A stretch of DNA of 64,000 nt from Thiovibrio frasassiensis (GCF_029607905.1 NZ_JAPHEH010000001.1:773530-837529); one strand, 5' to 3'. Positions 16,513 through 26,662 are shown, numbered from the stretch's first letter. The notes: a model not told the origin generated them from the sequence alone. Numbers and translations are program-made.

Positions 16513-18804
16513 TCATCCCTGTTTCGCCCGCTCCTCATTTTTACTGAGCTTGCTCCTGAGCTTGCTATCGTACATCAATACATCGGCTCTGATCATAAGC
16601 TGCCCCAAAGTTTCGCCCTCGTTAAACCGAACCACGCCAAAACTAATGGCAACGGGAAATGGCCGTTTCCCGTCTCGGTTTTCCTGGGCGATGTTTGCCT
16701 CCAACCGGGAGACAATGGCCTGCTCGCTGTCCGTTCCAGGTTTGCAGGAGATGAAAACCGCAAACTCATCACCACCCAGGCGAGCAAGGATATCCGCCTG
16801 ACGGAAGGTGGTCCGCAAGATCGCGGCTGCGGTGGCCAGAGCCAGATCCCCGGTTTCATGCCCCAGGGTATCGTTAATCTCCTTCATGTTATCCAGGTCG
16901 GCAAAGATCAAAAACATATCGTGCTCCGCCCGCAGCCCGTTGCCCAGCTGCTTCTCGGCCAGGGTCAAGAAGCCCCGCCGATTGAAAAGTCCGGTTAACT
17001 CATCGGTGATGGCGATCTCCCGGAGACGCTGTTCCAGCTCCTTATAATGGGTGATATCCTTAAAATCTTCAATAATACCGATCAGCTGGCCGTTGGCGCC
17101 ATAATAGGGGGTAGAGGTGACGAGACAATCAAGCTTGCGCCCCGAGGGCAAATACTTGACCGCCTCCACCTCCAGCCGGAGTGCTCCTTGCATGATGCGG
17201 GCCCGGGGACATCTTTCGGTCTGACAGGCAGGCCCGGAAAAGGTCTCGTAACACTTCCTGCCGACAACCTCCTGCTCAGTCAGGCCGACAAGGGCACAGA
17301 AGGTCTGGTTGGCCCGGATGACCCGGTCCGAAAGATCAACCACCCGCATGCCGTTGGCAGCGGTGTTGAAAATCTGGTCCAGTTCGGCATGGGCCTGCTG
17401 CAGTTCCGCCGCATACTTTTTCTGCCCGGTGATGTCAACGGAGGAACCGATGATCCCGGCAACCCTGCCATCCTCGTCAACAAACGGCGCCTTAACCACC
17501 AACAGGTCGCGGCTGCTCCCGTCCGGGTATGAGATGTGCACCTCTTCCTGCTGTTTTTTCCCGGAGTCGATGACCTTTTTATCAAGAGCCTGCTGCTGCT
17601 CGGCAACCTGTGGATCAATGAGACTGGCATTGAGTTGACCGATGATCTTTTCCCTGGGCAGACGGGACATCTCGGCAAAGGCCTGATTACAGCTCAACAT
17701 AATACCGGCTCGGTCTTTCAGACAGATGGGCAGAGGGATCCCTTCCAGTAGCTGCCGCTGGAAGCCAAGCTGTCCGTCTATCTTTCGGGTATCCCGGAGG
17801 TGCAATGCGAACAGAAGAACGAGCAGCAGCGTGACCAGGAGTTGGGCAAGAAGATACCCATGCCGGAGGGATGTCAGGGGCAGATCTCCTCCGTAGGAAA
17901 CCAGAAAACCCGCCACCTGACCGCCGATCTCGACGACCGGCAAAAATATGACCAGATAATCCTGACCATCGAGCAGGACAGATTGAGCAAAGGGCTTGCC
18001 AGCCTCCAGCTTGCCGGAGATTTTCGCCCTGAGGGGCTTGTTGATCCGGGCGATGAGGTCTGAATCCAGATACCCGCCGGAAGCCCCGGCAAGATCGGCA
18101 TTTTCCTGAAGATACCCAGCCACTAAGCTGGAGGCGACATAATTTTTCAGCCCCTGCGGGGTAAGGCTTTCCTGAAGGAGACTTTCTTTTAGGATGAGGA
18201 AATATTCTTCCCGATAGATCTGCCGCAAGGCCTTGCTGATCACAAAAAAAGGCTCACTTACCTCCACGGTCCCCAGATGGTTTCCCTCTTTTTGCAGCGG
18301 GAAAATATGACGGAAGGCATGATAATCGCGGCCCACTTCGAAACCTTCCACCTGCCGTTTTTCGGTATTGGCAATCCGCACAGAAGGCCGGGAGGCAAAC
18401 AGGTCATCAGCAAAGCGCTCCGGCAGATGCATCCGTAAAAAGCTGGTCCCGTCAGCAAAATGATAGTGCACCTGCCGAAAATATTCCTGAGTGAGGTTGT
18501 CGTATGAGGGGAGAAGCCTTGTGTACATGGCCTGACGCAGACGGTCACGCTCTTGCCCGTTGGCTTTGGCAGCCTGGGCAAAGATGGCAACCACCTCGGG
18601 ACGCATGAAGATTTCCTGGGCAGTGAAACGGGCCAGCCGAGCAAAGGAAGCAAGATTGGCATCGTACTCCCCCTGGTGATGGATAAGCACGCTCTCGACA
18701 TACCGCTGTTCGGCACGCTGTTTTCCCCAGAAGAGCAGGGTAAACAATCCCCCCTCAATGCAGAGAAAAACAAGGAGATAGAGCAATATCTTCTTCCTGA
18801 TCAC
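16513..18804 (-). CDS. Membrane sensor diguanylate cyclase with two PAS domains
   Basis: The 763-residue protein has a membrane helix at the start, a large periplasmic Cache-like sensor and a second helix (YLLAQLLVTLLLVLLFALHL). Two PAS domains and a GGDEF domain follow. The active-site motif GGDEF is intact and an RQAD sequence five residues upstream is a canonical inhibitory I-site, so it should make c-di-GMP with product inhibition. The second PAS carries CYETFSGPACQTERCP (Cx8Cx4CP), a cysteine pattern also found in a nearby kinase. The GTG at 18804 is preceded by a perfect GGGAGG; an ATG at 18837 has no ribosome site. Confidence 0.93.
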   Translation of the reverse strand: MIRKKILLYLLVFLCIEGGLFTLLFWGKQRAEQRYVESVLIHHQGEYDANLASFARLARFTAQEIFMRPEVVAIFAQAAKANGQERDRLRQAMYTRLLPSYDNLTQEYFRQVHYHFADGTSFLRMHLPERFADDLFASRPSVRIANTEKRQVEGFEVGRDYHAFRHIFPLQKEGNHLGTVEVSEPFFVISKALRQIYREEYFLILKESLLQESLTPQGLKNYVASSLVAGYLQENADLAGASGGYLDSDLIARINKPLRAKISGKLEAGKPFAQSVLLDGQDYLVIFLPVVEIGGQVAGFLVSYGGDLPLTSLRHGYLLAQLLVTLLLVLLFALHLRDTRKIDGQLGFQRQLLEGIPLPICLKDRAGIMLSCNQAFAEMSRLPREKIIGQLNASLIDPQVAEQQQALDKKVIDSGKKQQEEVHISYPDGSSRDLLVVKAPFVDEDGRVAGIIGSSVDITGQKKYAAELQQAHAELDQIFNTAANGMRVVDLSDRVIRANQTFCALVGLTEQEVVGRKCYETFSGPACQTERCPRARIMQGALRLEVEAVKYLPSGRKLDCLVTSTPYYGANGQLIGIIEDFKDITHYKELEQRLREIAITDELTGLFNRRGFLTLAEKQLGNGLRAEHDMFLIFADLDNMKEINDTLGHETGDLALATAAAILRTTFRQADILARLGGDEFAVFISCKPGTDSEQAIVSRLEANIAQENRDGKRPFPVAISFGVVRFNEGETLGQLMIRADVLMYDSKLRSKLSKNEERAKQG

Positions 18805-19014
18805 CCCAACCTCCCGTGACGTTAATTTTGCCCCCATGAGGCTTGCAGAGCCGGCGGAAGAAAAACAACCAACAGTACGACAAGGAGGGCTTTCCGCTTG
18901 TCACCTTCCCATCCCCGCCTAAGCCCCCAGTCAAGGCAAGGATGCGGCAGACCCTTCTTTATTGTTAGAGATTTTCCTTTACCTCTGCGCCTCATTTCAC
19001 GTACTCTGTATCCT

Positions 19015-19890
19015 ATGAACCTGCGCGACTTCCTGAAAAAAATCAAAGAGCTTCCCACCATCTCCGCAGTGGCCAACGAGATCAATGACCGCGACCAGAA
19101 TGACGCGCTCACCGCGAAAACGCTCGGCACGATCATTACCCGTGATCCGGCCCTCACCGCCACCGTCCTGAAACTCGCCAACTCCGCCTATTACGGGATG
19201 GCCCGGGAAATAACCAGCATCGAACGGGCGGTTACGATCCTGGGCTTCGATACCATCAAAAACCTGGCCCTGACCATCTCCGTTTTCCATGTTTTCAAAA
19301 ACCAGGACGGACAACTTTTTGACCTAAAAGGCCTCTGGTATCACTCCCTCGGCGTTGGTCTCGCGGCAAAGCACCTTTCCCTGCACAGTCCGATGCTTGC
19401 CTGCGACAAAACCCTGCCGGAACAGGCCTTTATCTGCGGCATCCTGCATGACATCGGCAAGATCGCCTTTGCCCAGAATCTGCCTGCCGAAATGGGTGAG
19501 ATTCTCAAGCAAACCCGCAGCGGGACGGCCGCCCAGCACGAAATCGAAAAAAACATCCTCGGCTTCAATCACCAAAAGGCCGGGCAGGCCATGGCGAATT
19601 CATGGAATTTCCCGGAAGATTACCAGACCGTCATCAGGCTGCACCACGCACCCTCCGCCGCAATCACAGGGGATAACGCAAAAATTACAGCCCTGGTCAT
19701 GTCGGTGTATCTGGGCAACAAAATCGCCAAGGCCCTGCACCTGGGAGAAAGCACGGACCCGCACATGGCAAAGGTGACTCCGGATGACATAAGAAACCTG
19801 GGAATCAACAAAGAGAGCCTCCCCGCGATCATCAAAGATATCAGAGAGGAATATACCCAATGCCTTGAGGCTTGGTCATACGAGCTCTGA
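19015..19890 (+). CDS. HDOD-domain signalling protein
   Basis: The 291-residue protein is one HDOD domain: LPTISAVANEINDR, VLKLANSAYYGMAREITS, AVTILGFDTIKNLALTIS, and an HD motif in GILHDIGKIAFAQ. HDOD proteins are non-catalytic relatives of HD phosphohydrolases that act in motility, c-di-GMP and stress signalling. The ATG at 19015 gives the usual N-terminus; the frame is open 117 bases upstream. It is divergent from the diguanylate cyclase and converges with the HD-GYP regulator, so it sits inside a c-di-GMP-related neighbourhood. Confidence 0.88.
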   Translation: MNLRDFLKKIKELPTISAVANEINDRDQNDALTAKTLGTIITRDPALTATVLKLANSAYYGMAREITSIERAVTILGFDTIKNLALTISVFHVFKNQDGQLFDLKGLWYHSLGVGLAAKHLSLHSPMLACDKTLPEQAFICGILHDIGKIAFAQNLPAEMGEILKQTRSGTAAQHEIEKNILGFNHQKAGQAMANSWNFPEDYQTVIRLHHAPSAAITGDNAKITALVMSVYLGNKIAKALHLGESTDPHMAKVTPDDIRNLGINKESLPAIIKDIREEYTQCLEAWSYEL

Positions 19891-19914
19891 TTTTCAGCCC
19901 GTCTATCCTTTCCC

Positions 19915-21243
19915 TCACTCCTTGACGCTAACAAATACCCCCTGCGTGCCAGGATCAAGTTCGTAATACCGTTTCAGCAGCATGATACTGGGTTTGGCGA
20001 GAATGGTCCCCTTGGTGAGCAAAAGAATCCCGGTGCCGCTGAACACATCCCGACTCGCCTCCATCCCCTCCTGCAGGTCCCCGGGCAGCAATTCGATCTC
20101 GATATGGTCTGTTCTGGGCCGGATTTTTTTATAAAAAGCCTCGGCCTGCGCAAGCACCACGGGGACAAGCTTGGGATCAAAGAAGATTCCCTTCTGCAGC
20201 TCCACCTCCTTGCGCACAGCCTCAAAACCTCTGGCGCCCATGGCTTTGCGGATTTTTCTCTCGATGTAGTCGGCCAAGGCGATGATCCGGGCACCCAGAG
20301 GAATGTCTCCCTTCTTCAATCCATCGGGAAACCCGTTGCCGTCATAACTTTCATGGTGGGCACGGATAATCAGCCCCGCCTCGCGCAGCTCTTCAATCCT
20401 GTCAATGGCTGCCTGACCGCGGACCGGATGCAGGAGATACTCTTCCCGTTCCGCAAAATTCATCTGCTCGGCCTCCCGCGCCAGCATGAGGTCGGGGATC
20501 CCAATCTTGCCGATATCATGGAGCAGGGCGGCCACCATGATTATTTCCCGCTCTTCGCTCTCCAGGCCGAGCTGTTTGGCAACGTTCACCGTGACCTCCG
20601 CCACATTGCGGGAATGGGTCCGCATCCGTTTGTCACGCAACTCAATGAGCCCGGAAAAGGCGACAATGGTGTTCTTGAAATTGGCCCGCAACCTGCCGTT
20701 GATCACCCGCAGACTCTCATAGCTCTTCCGGAGCTCCGTGGTCTGCTCCTGGACAATGGTCTCCAGTTCCGTGTTCCACTTCTTCAATTCTGCGTTCTGT
20801 TTCTTGACAATGGCGGTCAACCGCTTGTTTTCACTGAGCAACCGATACATCTGCAAGGCGCCCTTGACGGTCTGCACGAGCTCCTCATCATTCCAGGGCT
20901 TGTTCAGATAGCGAAAGGTTCCCCCCCGGTTGATGGCGTCGATGGCCGCATTGACATCGGCATAGCCGGTGAGCAGAATCCGGATGGACTGGGGGGAAAT
21001 CGCCTTGGATTTTTCAAGAAAATCAACGCCCAACATCTCCGGCATCCGCTGGTCGGAGACAATGACCCCAACCCCGGCTTCCCTGGCAAGAATTTCCAAA
21101 CCCTTTGCCCCGGATGGGGCGGTAAAGACCTCGACCTCTTCATCCATGAAAAGCCGCTGCAGGGAACGCAGGATATTTTCCTCATCGTCCACAAAGAGGA
21201 TTTTCCCTTTCTCCGGGGAGGAAGGGCTTGGTGATTCGCTCAT
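19915..21243 (-). CDS. Receiver-HD-GYP response regulator (RpfG type)
   Basis: The 442-residue protein has an N-terminal receiver (ILFVDDEENIL; VIVSDQRMPEM; Lys in YLNKPW), a coiled-coil linker and an HD-GYP domain. The catalytic HD is in ALLHDIGKIGIPD and the GYP region reads HHESYDGNGFPDGL, with F replacing Y as in many active members. It should hydrolyse c-di-GMP to GMP or pGpG when phosphorylated. It ends a three-gene set (kinase, receiver-PAS, receiver-HD-GYP) with short gaps, so all three probably form one phosphorelay. AGGAGAG precedes the ATG. Confidence 0.93.
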   Translation of the reverse strand: MSESPSPSSPEKGKILFVDDEENILRSLQRLFMDEEVEVFTAPSGAKGLEILAREAGVGVIVSDQRMPEMLGVDFLEKSKAISPQSIRILLTGYADVNAAIDAINRGGTFRYLNKPWNDEELVQTVKGALQMYRLLSENKRLTAIVKKQNAELKKWNTELETIVQEQTTELRKSYESLRVINGRLRANFKNTIVAFSGLIELRDKRMRTHSRNVAEVTVNVAKQLGLESEEREIIMVAALLHDIGKIGIPDLMLAREAEQMNFAEREEYLLHPVRGQAAIDRIEELREAGLIIRAHHESYDGNGFPDGLKKGDIPLGARIIALADYIERKIRKAMGARGFEAVRKEVELQKGIFFDPKLVPVVLAQAEAFYKKIRPRTDHIEIELLPGDLQEGMEASRDVFSGTGILLLTKGTILAKPSIMLLKRYYELDPGTQGVFVSVKE

Positions 21244-21282
21244 TATTTTTGCTCTCCTGTTTCCGATAGGGGGATCGCCGTG

Positions 21283-22119
21283 CTATTCAAGCCCGCACGT
21301 TCCGCTGTCAAACACCAACACCGTGCCGGTCTGCCCATCCGGCTCATTCATCATGGCCACCCGCACACAGAACGGTTTCCCGCCAAGATCAAGCTCCCGG
21401 GTGACAACCTTGCCTGGCTGTACCTCCTGCAACAGGGCACCCCACTCGGGCGGCAATACCTCCGCCGCCGTCGCGCCGAGGGAAGAGTGGCGATATTTCT
21501 GCAACTCCTCTTCGGCACAGCGATTCCGCTGCACCAAGAACCCATCCCGGTCAAAACCAATCACCCCCATGGGCAGGGTATTCAGAATGACCTGGCTGTG
21601 TCGGAGCACCTTGTTCTGAAACAACAGCTCTTCCGTACGCGCCGTCACCTTCTCTTCAAGCTGCAGGGCAATGCGGGAAAGCTCATCATTAGCTTGCCGC
21701 AGCTCTTCATTGAGTTCGTTGTTCGCCTTGATCAGGAAATAGCGCTCCACTGCCTTGGCGATGGTGATCTTGAGCTCGTCGTCGCTCCACGGCTTGGGGA
21801 TGAACCGGTACACCTGGCCTTCATTGATCGCCGCCACCACGGCCGCGGTATCGGCATAGCCGGAGAGGACGATGCGGATGGTCTCGGGCCAGCGCGCATG
21901 CACCTCTTTAAAAAAAGTAACCCCGTCCATCTCCGGCATCCGGTAATCGGAAATCACCACCTGCACCGGCTGCTGCTGTTCCAGGATTTCGAGCCCCTCC
22001 TTCCCCGATTCCGCGGTGAGGATTTCGTAATCCTCATCAAGAAAAAGACGTTTCAGGGATTTCAAGACGTTCACCTCGTCATCCACGCATAGAATTCTCA
22101 CATCCCCAACCATTACCAT
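21283..22119 (-). CDS. Receiver-PAS response regulator
   Basis: The 278-residue protein has a receiver (ILCVDDEVNVL; VVISDYRMPEMDG; IPKPW) and a coiled coil (EELRQANDELSRIALQLEEK). A PAS-like C-terminal domain follows (SQVILNTLPMGVIGFDRDG). There is no DNA-binding or catalytic output, so it is likely an intermediate or adaptor. Its receiver closely resembles that of the downstream HD-GYP protein. It starts three bases after the stop of the upstream kinase, with GAGGGG as ribosome site, and is thus part of the same operon. Confidence 0.88.
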   Translation of the reverse strand: MVMVGDVRILCVDDEVNVLKSLKRLFLDEDYEILTAESGKEGLEILEQQQPVQVVISDYRMPEMDGVTFFKEVHARWPETIRIVLSGYADTAAVVAAINEGQVYRFIPKPWSDDELKITIAKAVERYFLIKANNELNEELRQANDELSRIALQLEEKVTARTEELLFQNKVLRHSQVILNTLPMGVIGFDRDGFLVQRNRCAEEELQKYRHSSLGATAAEVLPPEWGALLQEVQPGKVVTRELDLGGKPFCVRVAMMNEPDGQTGTVLVFDSGTCGLE

Positions 22120-22122
22120 ATC

Positions 22123-24090
22123 TTACCCCTCATCCGTCTTGATGGGCAAGGTCACGACAAAGGTCGTCCCCTTGCCCACCTCGCTGGTCACCTCAATCCT
22201 GCCGCCATGCTTCTTGGTGACGATATCGTACGCTATGCTCAAACCCAACCCCGTTCCCTTGCCCACGTCCTTGGTGGTGAAAAAAGGCTCAAAGATTCGA
22301 TTAAGATTTTCCGGGGAGATACCGGACCCTGAATCGGTAATCGAGACGGTTATCTCCGTTGCGCTTGCCCTGGTGATGATGACGATCTCCCCCTTACTCT
22401 CGATGGCATGCGCCGCATTGACCAACAGGTTCATGAATACCTGGTTGAGCTGTTGCGGATAGCATCGGGTGAGAGGGATCTCGCCATACTCTTTTTTCAA
22501 GGTACACTTGTATTTGAGCTCGTTCCAGATGATATTTAAGGTGTCATCCAGACACTGATTGATATCGGCCATAGCGTGATCGAACTGGTCAACCCGAGAA
22601 AAACTCTTCAGGTTCTGGACAATTTTACGGACCCGCTCAACGCCGTCCTGGGATTCGGCCAGCAGGGATGGCAGATCTTCCAGAATAACCTCGATCTTGA
22701 GCTGCTTGCGCATCTCGGCAAGACGCGTGGCCCGCTCGTCACCCGCCTCTTGGGGGAAGAGCTCCGCCTGCACCTTCAAAAACTCCGCCACCTTTGCCAG
22801 ATATTTCTGCAGGGTTCCCAGGTTGCTGGTGACAAAGCCGATGGGGTTGTTGATCTCGTGGGCTACGCCCGCGGCGAGCTGGCCGATGGAGGCCATCTTC
22901 TCCTGCTGGACAAACTGGGACTGGGTTGCCTTCAATTCATCGTAGGCTTTCTGCAGCTCCCTGTTCTTTTTTTCTATAATCGCGATCATATGGCTGAACT
23001 GAATGCCGATCCGCACCACCGGATCATCGGCTGCCTCCTGATAAAATTCGCAGGCCAAACAATTTTGGATTTTTTGGGCGAATCGTCCCTGCACCTCCCC
23101 CTTGCAGCGGGTTCCGGCAATGGTCCAGCATTGCAGAGGCTTCTTGCCGAAACAGACGCACTTTTCCTGATCGCATTGCATCGCCTTCCAGCAGGGCTCA
23201 TGGTCCGGAGGGAGGGTAAAGAAAAACTCCCCGCCATTGCCACGGGTGACCCGCTGGATCATGGTACCAATCTCTCCCAAAGCATTTTCAAGCCTTTTTC
23301 TGTCCTGCTCGACCTGCAACAGAATCCGCTTGCGTTCGGAGATATCCTGCAGGGTGACGATACGCTGCGCTTCGCCGTTTTTCACTTCAGGAAAATAGCA
23401 AGACTGGTGGAAAACCCTGCCGCTGGCGCCATGGACCAGCTCATCCGGGTGAACGTCGATCTGACCCGGGTCCGGAACCAAGCCAGCTTCCAGGAAAAGA
23501 TCTTCCAATCTCCGGCCAAGAATCTCCAGGTACGGCTTTCCCAAAAAATCACGGGCCGCCTTGTTGCAGCGCTGCACCGCCCCGGCTGCATCGACCAGAA
23601 TAACCAGTTCGGAAACCCCGTCCATGGTCATGGTCCATTCATCCTTGGCCCGCTTGACCTGGGCAAAAAGCTGCTTCAGCGCCTCATGCTCCTGCGAGGC
23701 CACCGGCCCTACCGAGCCCTCCTTGGCAAGGCTCCGCACTTGCAGCAAAAAGGCTGCCACCTTTTCCCCCTCTTCGTCTGCAAGGGGGGAAAGGACAAGC
23801 GCATAGGCGCCCGCATAGGGGGTTTGGCCAAAAAACGATTCTTGCCGCCAACGAACCGGCTTGTTGCGCGAGATGGCCTCGGCAATCGAACAATCCGCGG
23901 AGCAGGATCCCGCTTTTTCCCGACCGCAAAACACTGCGCAGACGGAAAGCCCTCCGGCGGGGACGGCAAGGCCGGTGAGCTCCTTGGCCGCTCTGTTCAA
24001 AAACACTATGCGCTTGGTCGGGGTAAAGACGAAAATAGGATCGCCAAGATATTCCAGCAATTGTTGGCCGATGGGGCTCAGGACATACAT
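22123..24090 (-). CDS. Cytoplasmic PAS histidine kinase with cysteine-rich domain
   Basis: The 655-residue kinase lacks membrane helices. The order is PAS with four clustered cysteines (CAVFCGREKAGSCSADC), PAS, coiled coil, a cysteine-rich segment, HisKA (GVAHEINNPIGFVTSN) and HATPase (DSGSGISPENLNRIFEPFF, GTGLGLSIAYDI). The cysteine-rich segment holds two Cys-Trp pairs (CWKAMQC..C and CWTIAGTRC) and ends CLACEFYQ, like the two-CW module found in some bacterial sensors. Such cysteines suggest metal or redox sensing. I chose the ATG at 24090 (GGAGGGG upstream). The kinase core is near-identical in style to that at 26663..28978. Confidence 0.92.
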   Translation of the reverse strand: MYVLSPIGQQLLEYLGDPIFVFTPTKRIVFLNRAAKELTGLAVPAGGLSVCAVFCGREKAGSCSADCSIAEAISRNKPVRWRQESFFGQTPYAGAYALVLSPLADEEGEKVAAFLLQVRSLAKEGSVGPVASQEHEALKQLFAQVKRAKDEWTMTMDGVSELVILVDAAGAVQRCNKAARDFLGKPYLEILGRRLEDLFLEAGLVPDPGQIDVHPDELVHGASGRVFHQSCYFPEVKNGEAQRIVTLQDISERKRILLQVEQDRKRLENALGEIGTMIQRVTRGNGGEFFFTLPPDHEPCWKAMQCDQEKCVCFGKKPLQCWTIAGTRCKGEVQGRFAQKIQNCLACEFYQEAADDPVVRIGIQFSHMIAIIEKKNRELQKAYDELKATQSQFVQQEKMASIGQLAAGVAHEINNPIGFVTSNLGTLQKYLAKVAEFLKVQAELFPQEAGDERATRLAEMRKQLKIEVILEDLPSLLAESQDGVERVRKIVQNLKSFSRVDQFDHAMADINQCLDDTLNIIWNELKYKCTLKKEYGEIPLTRCYPQQLNQVFMNLLVNAAHAIESKGEIVIITRASATEITVSITDSGSGISPENLNRIFEPFFTTKDVGKGTGLGLSIAYDIVTKKHGGRIEVTSEVGKGTTFVVTLPIKTDEG

Positions 24091-24106
24091 GGTTTGTTCC
24101 CCTCCA

Positions 24107-26467
24107 TCATTGCATGCCTTTCCGCGAATCCAAAACCTTTCTGATTGTTTCACTCATCTCTTTTCTGAGGACAGGCTTCATGAGAAAAGCCTCAATTCCC
24201 AAAGCCCTGGCTTTGATATCATCTATCATGGAGCTGAATCCCGTGCAGAGAATGATGGGGATCTCCGGACGTATTTTTTTTATTTCCAGCACCAGTTGAT
24301 CGCCGGTCAGGTACGGCATGGTTTGGTCGGTGATGACCAGATCGAAGGCCTCCGGGGCCCTCCGAAAAGCCTCCAGCGCCTCACTGCTGCTCGTTTTCCC
24401 CGTAATATGGTAGCCAAAAAATTCCAGCATCTTCTGCATGGATTCGACAATGGGCAACTCGTCATCCACCAAGAGAATCCGTTCATCACCGATGACCGGC
24501 GGCGTGCTCAAAACGGCAGCCCAACCCGCTTCGGCTTTACCAAGCACAGGCAAATACACCTGAAACGATGCCCCCTGCCCAGGTTCGCTGTACACCCTGA
24601 TATCTCCCCCGTATTTTCTCGCGATTCCTCGAACAACGGCAAGACCCAGCCCAGTTCCCTCCCCGTGTTTTTTCGTGGTGAAATAGGGATCAAAGATCCG
24701 CTCCATGGTCGCAGGTTCCATACCTGACCCGGTATCGCTCACTGCCAGGACAAGGTAAGAGCCGGGGAGCAGCATGGAATCACGGGTCTCCTTGGCACCG
24801 ATTTCCACCTCGGACAAGGTCACCTCCATGATTCCGCCCTGTTCCCGCATGGCATGATAGGCATTGGTGCAGAGATTCATGACAATCTGGTGGATCTGGG
24901 TCGGATCCGCAAGAATGGTTATCCCCTCGGCGGCAAGCCGCTCTGTAACCTCGATGGTGCTGGGCAGCGAGGCCTTCAGCAGCTTGAGAGATTCCTTGAC
25001 AATCGGCACGATCTGGAGCGGACAGGTCTCATGCTCCCGCTCCCGGCTGAAACTCAGGATCTGTTTCACCAGTTCCTTGGCCCGGGTGGCGGCCTTACAA
25101 ACCTCCTTCAGATTCTGCCAGTTCAGGCTGCCCGGAACCTCAGTGGCCATGACCATCTCCGTGTAGGCAATGATCGGCACCAGAATATTATTGAAATCAT
25201 GGGCTATACCCCCGGCCAGGGTCCCGATGGCCTCCATCTTCTGGGTCATCCGGATTTGCCTTTCCAGTTCAGCCTTTTCCTGCTCCGCCCGTTTCCGGGC
25301 GGTGATATTGGTGGCGACCTCCAAGCGGACATATCGGCCATCGGTCCACCGGATCGCCTCATCGCGGCATTCATACCACTCGTTGTCCACCGAGTTCTGT
25401 CTCTCCCACACATGGACCCCAGTTGGTTGGCCGGCACCATCCAGCAAGCTCTCGTTGGTGCAAAAAGCACACGGCCCATCCTGCCCCGACTGCAGGACCT
25501 GCCAGCAAAGCTGCCCGGAAATCTCCCCCCAGATCTTCCGCCCATATTTGTTCACAAAAAGCAGCTCATGGGTTGTCAAATCGGCAACGTAGACCAGGGC
25601 GTCCAGATTGTCCACCAGGGTCTTGAACCGTTCATTGGCATTGCGGGTCTCCGTCTCCAAACGGCTGCGTTCGGTCACATCCCGGATGACCCCACCGAAA
25701 TGCACCTCCCCCTCCGAGACCCAGCGGGAGATGTTGAGCTCCAGCGGAAATTCGCTCCCGTCCTTGCGTCTGCCGACAAATTCGAGGACCTCGCCAAGAT
25801 AAGCAGAGATGTCCGAGACAAGGACGTTCTTCATTCCCTGAAGATGTCTTTCCTGATATCGTTCGGGCATGAGCAGGGTGAGCGACTTGCCATCAAGCTC
25901 CTTGTTCCCGTAGCCAAACATTTTCTCCGCCGCACGGTTAGACAAAAGAATCTCGCCCTGTGCATTCGCGATGACGATTGCGTCATCCGAGGCTTCGACA
26001 AGGGAACGAAACCGTGCCTCGGATTTCCGCAGGCTGCCGACCTGATGTTCGAGTTCTCGACTCAGTCGCCGATTTTCCTCCAGGGCTCTGGAAATATTGG
26101 GCAAACTCAGCAACCGCGGCAGCAACGGGACAAGAAACAGGGCAGTGGCAATGGAGATCAGGGCCGTGACCGCCTTGACGATCCCCTCATGCCAATACGA
26201 GGGCACATAGATCGTCCAGGCGGCAAAAAAATGGGTGCAACCGCAGGCAAGAATAAAGGCGCCGAAGAGCAAAAACATCCAAAAAAATGGAAGATCCCGC
26301 CGTTTGAACACCAGATAAAAAAGCACTGCCGCAATCAGAAAATAGGAGAAGCCGGTGACAATATCAGAACCGACATGAAGCCAGAGCAGGGCCGGATCCC
26401 AGACAAGGCAATACCCGTGCGGCATCAAATCCGTTGATTGGGCAAATTGCTTGAGAAATTCACGCAT
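24107..26467 (-). CDS. Hybrid histidine kinase with ethylene-receptor-like membrane domain
   Basis: The 786-residue protein has three N-terminal membrane helices matching the ethylene-binding domain of ETR1-type receptors. Asp35 lies in the first helix (HVGSDIVTGFSYF), and Cys75 and His79 lie in ILACGCTHFFAAWT, with the Cys-x3-His spacing that binds Cu(I) in plant receptors. A coiled coil, two PAS domains, HisKA (GIAHDFNNILVPIIAYTEM), HATPase (DTGSGMEPATMERIFDPYF) and a C-terminal receiver (LVITDQTMPYLTG) follow. The start at 26467 fits the homologous N-terminus; the frame is open to 26611. Binding of ethylene or another small molecule is inferred, not shown. Confidence 0.9.
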   Translation of the reverse strand: MREFLKQFAQSTDLMPHGYCLVWDPALLWLHVGSDIVTGFSYFLIAAVLFYLVFKRRDLPFFWMFLLFGAFILACGCTHFFAAWTIYVPSYWHEGIVKAVTALISIATALFLVPLLPRLLSLPNISRALEENRRLSRELEHQVGSLRKSEARFRSLVEASDDAIVIANAQGEILLSNRAAEKMFGYGNKELDGKSLTLLMPERYQERHLQGMKNVLVSDISAYLGEVLEFVGRRKDGSEFPLELNISRWVSEGEVHFGGVIRDVTERSRLETETRNANERFKTLVDNLDALVYVADLTTHELLFVNKYGRKIWGEISGQLCWQVLQSGQDGPCAFCTNESLLDGAGQPTGVHVWERQNSVDNEWYECRDEAIRWTDGRYVRLEVATNITARKRAEQEKAELERQIRMTQKMEAIGTLAGGIAHDFNNILVPIIAYTEMVMATEVPGSLNWQNLKEVCKAATRAKELVKQILSFSREREHETCPLQIVPIVKESLKLLKASLPSTIEVTERLAAEGITILADPTQIHQIVMNLCTNAYHAMREQGGIMEVTLSEVEIGAKETRDSMLLPGSYLVLAVSDTGSGMEPATMERIFDPYFTTKKHGEGTGLGLAVVRGIARKYGGDIRVYSEPGQGASFQVYLPVLGKAEAGWAAVLSTPPVIGDERILLVDDELPIVESMQKMLEFFGYHITGKTSSSEALEAFRRAPEAFDLVITDQTMPYLTGDQLVLEIKKIRPEIPIILCTGFSSMIDDIKARALGIEAFLMKPVLRKEMSETIRKVLDSRKGMQ

Positions 26468-26662
26468 GACACAGCCCTTTTTCGCTGGGAAGAACCGATC
26501 TATTGCTCCGAGAGGAAGGAGCGTGTCCTGATGTATGGTATCATAATCAGCTTGGCAAAAAAGACAAAAAAGACGTGACGATCCGCCCAACTGCGCCACT
26601 AAAAACACCAATTAGACACCCCGCAACGCCTGTGTTATTATGAAGTTCAGATTCGATTTCCC

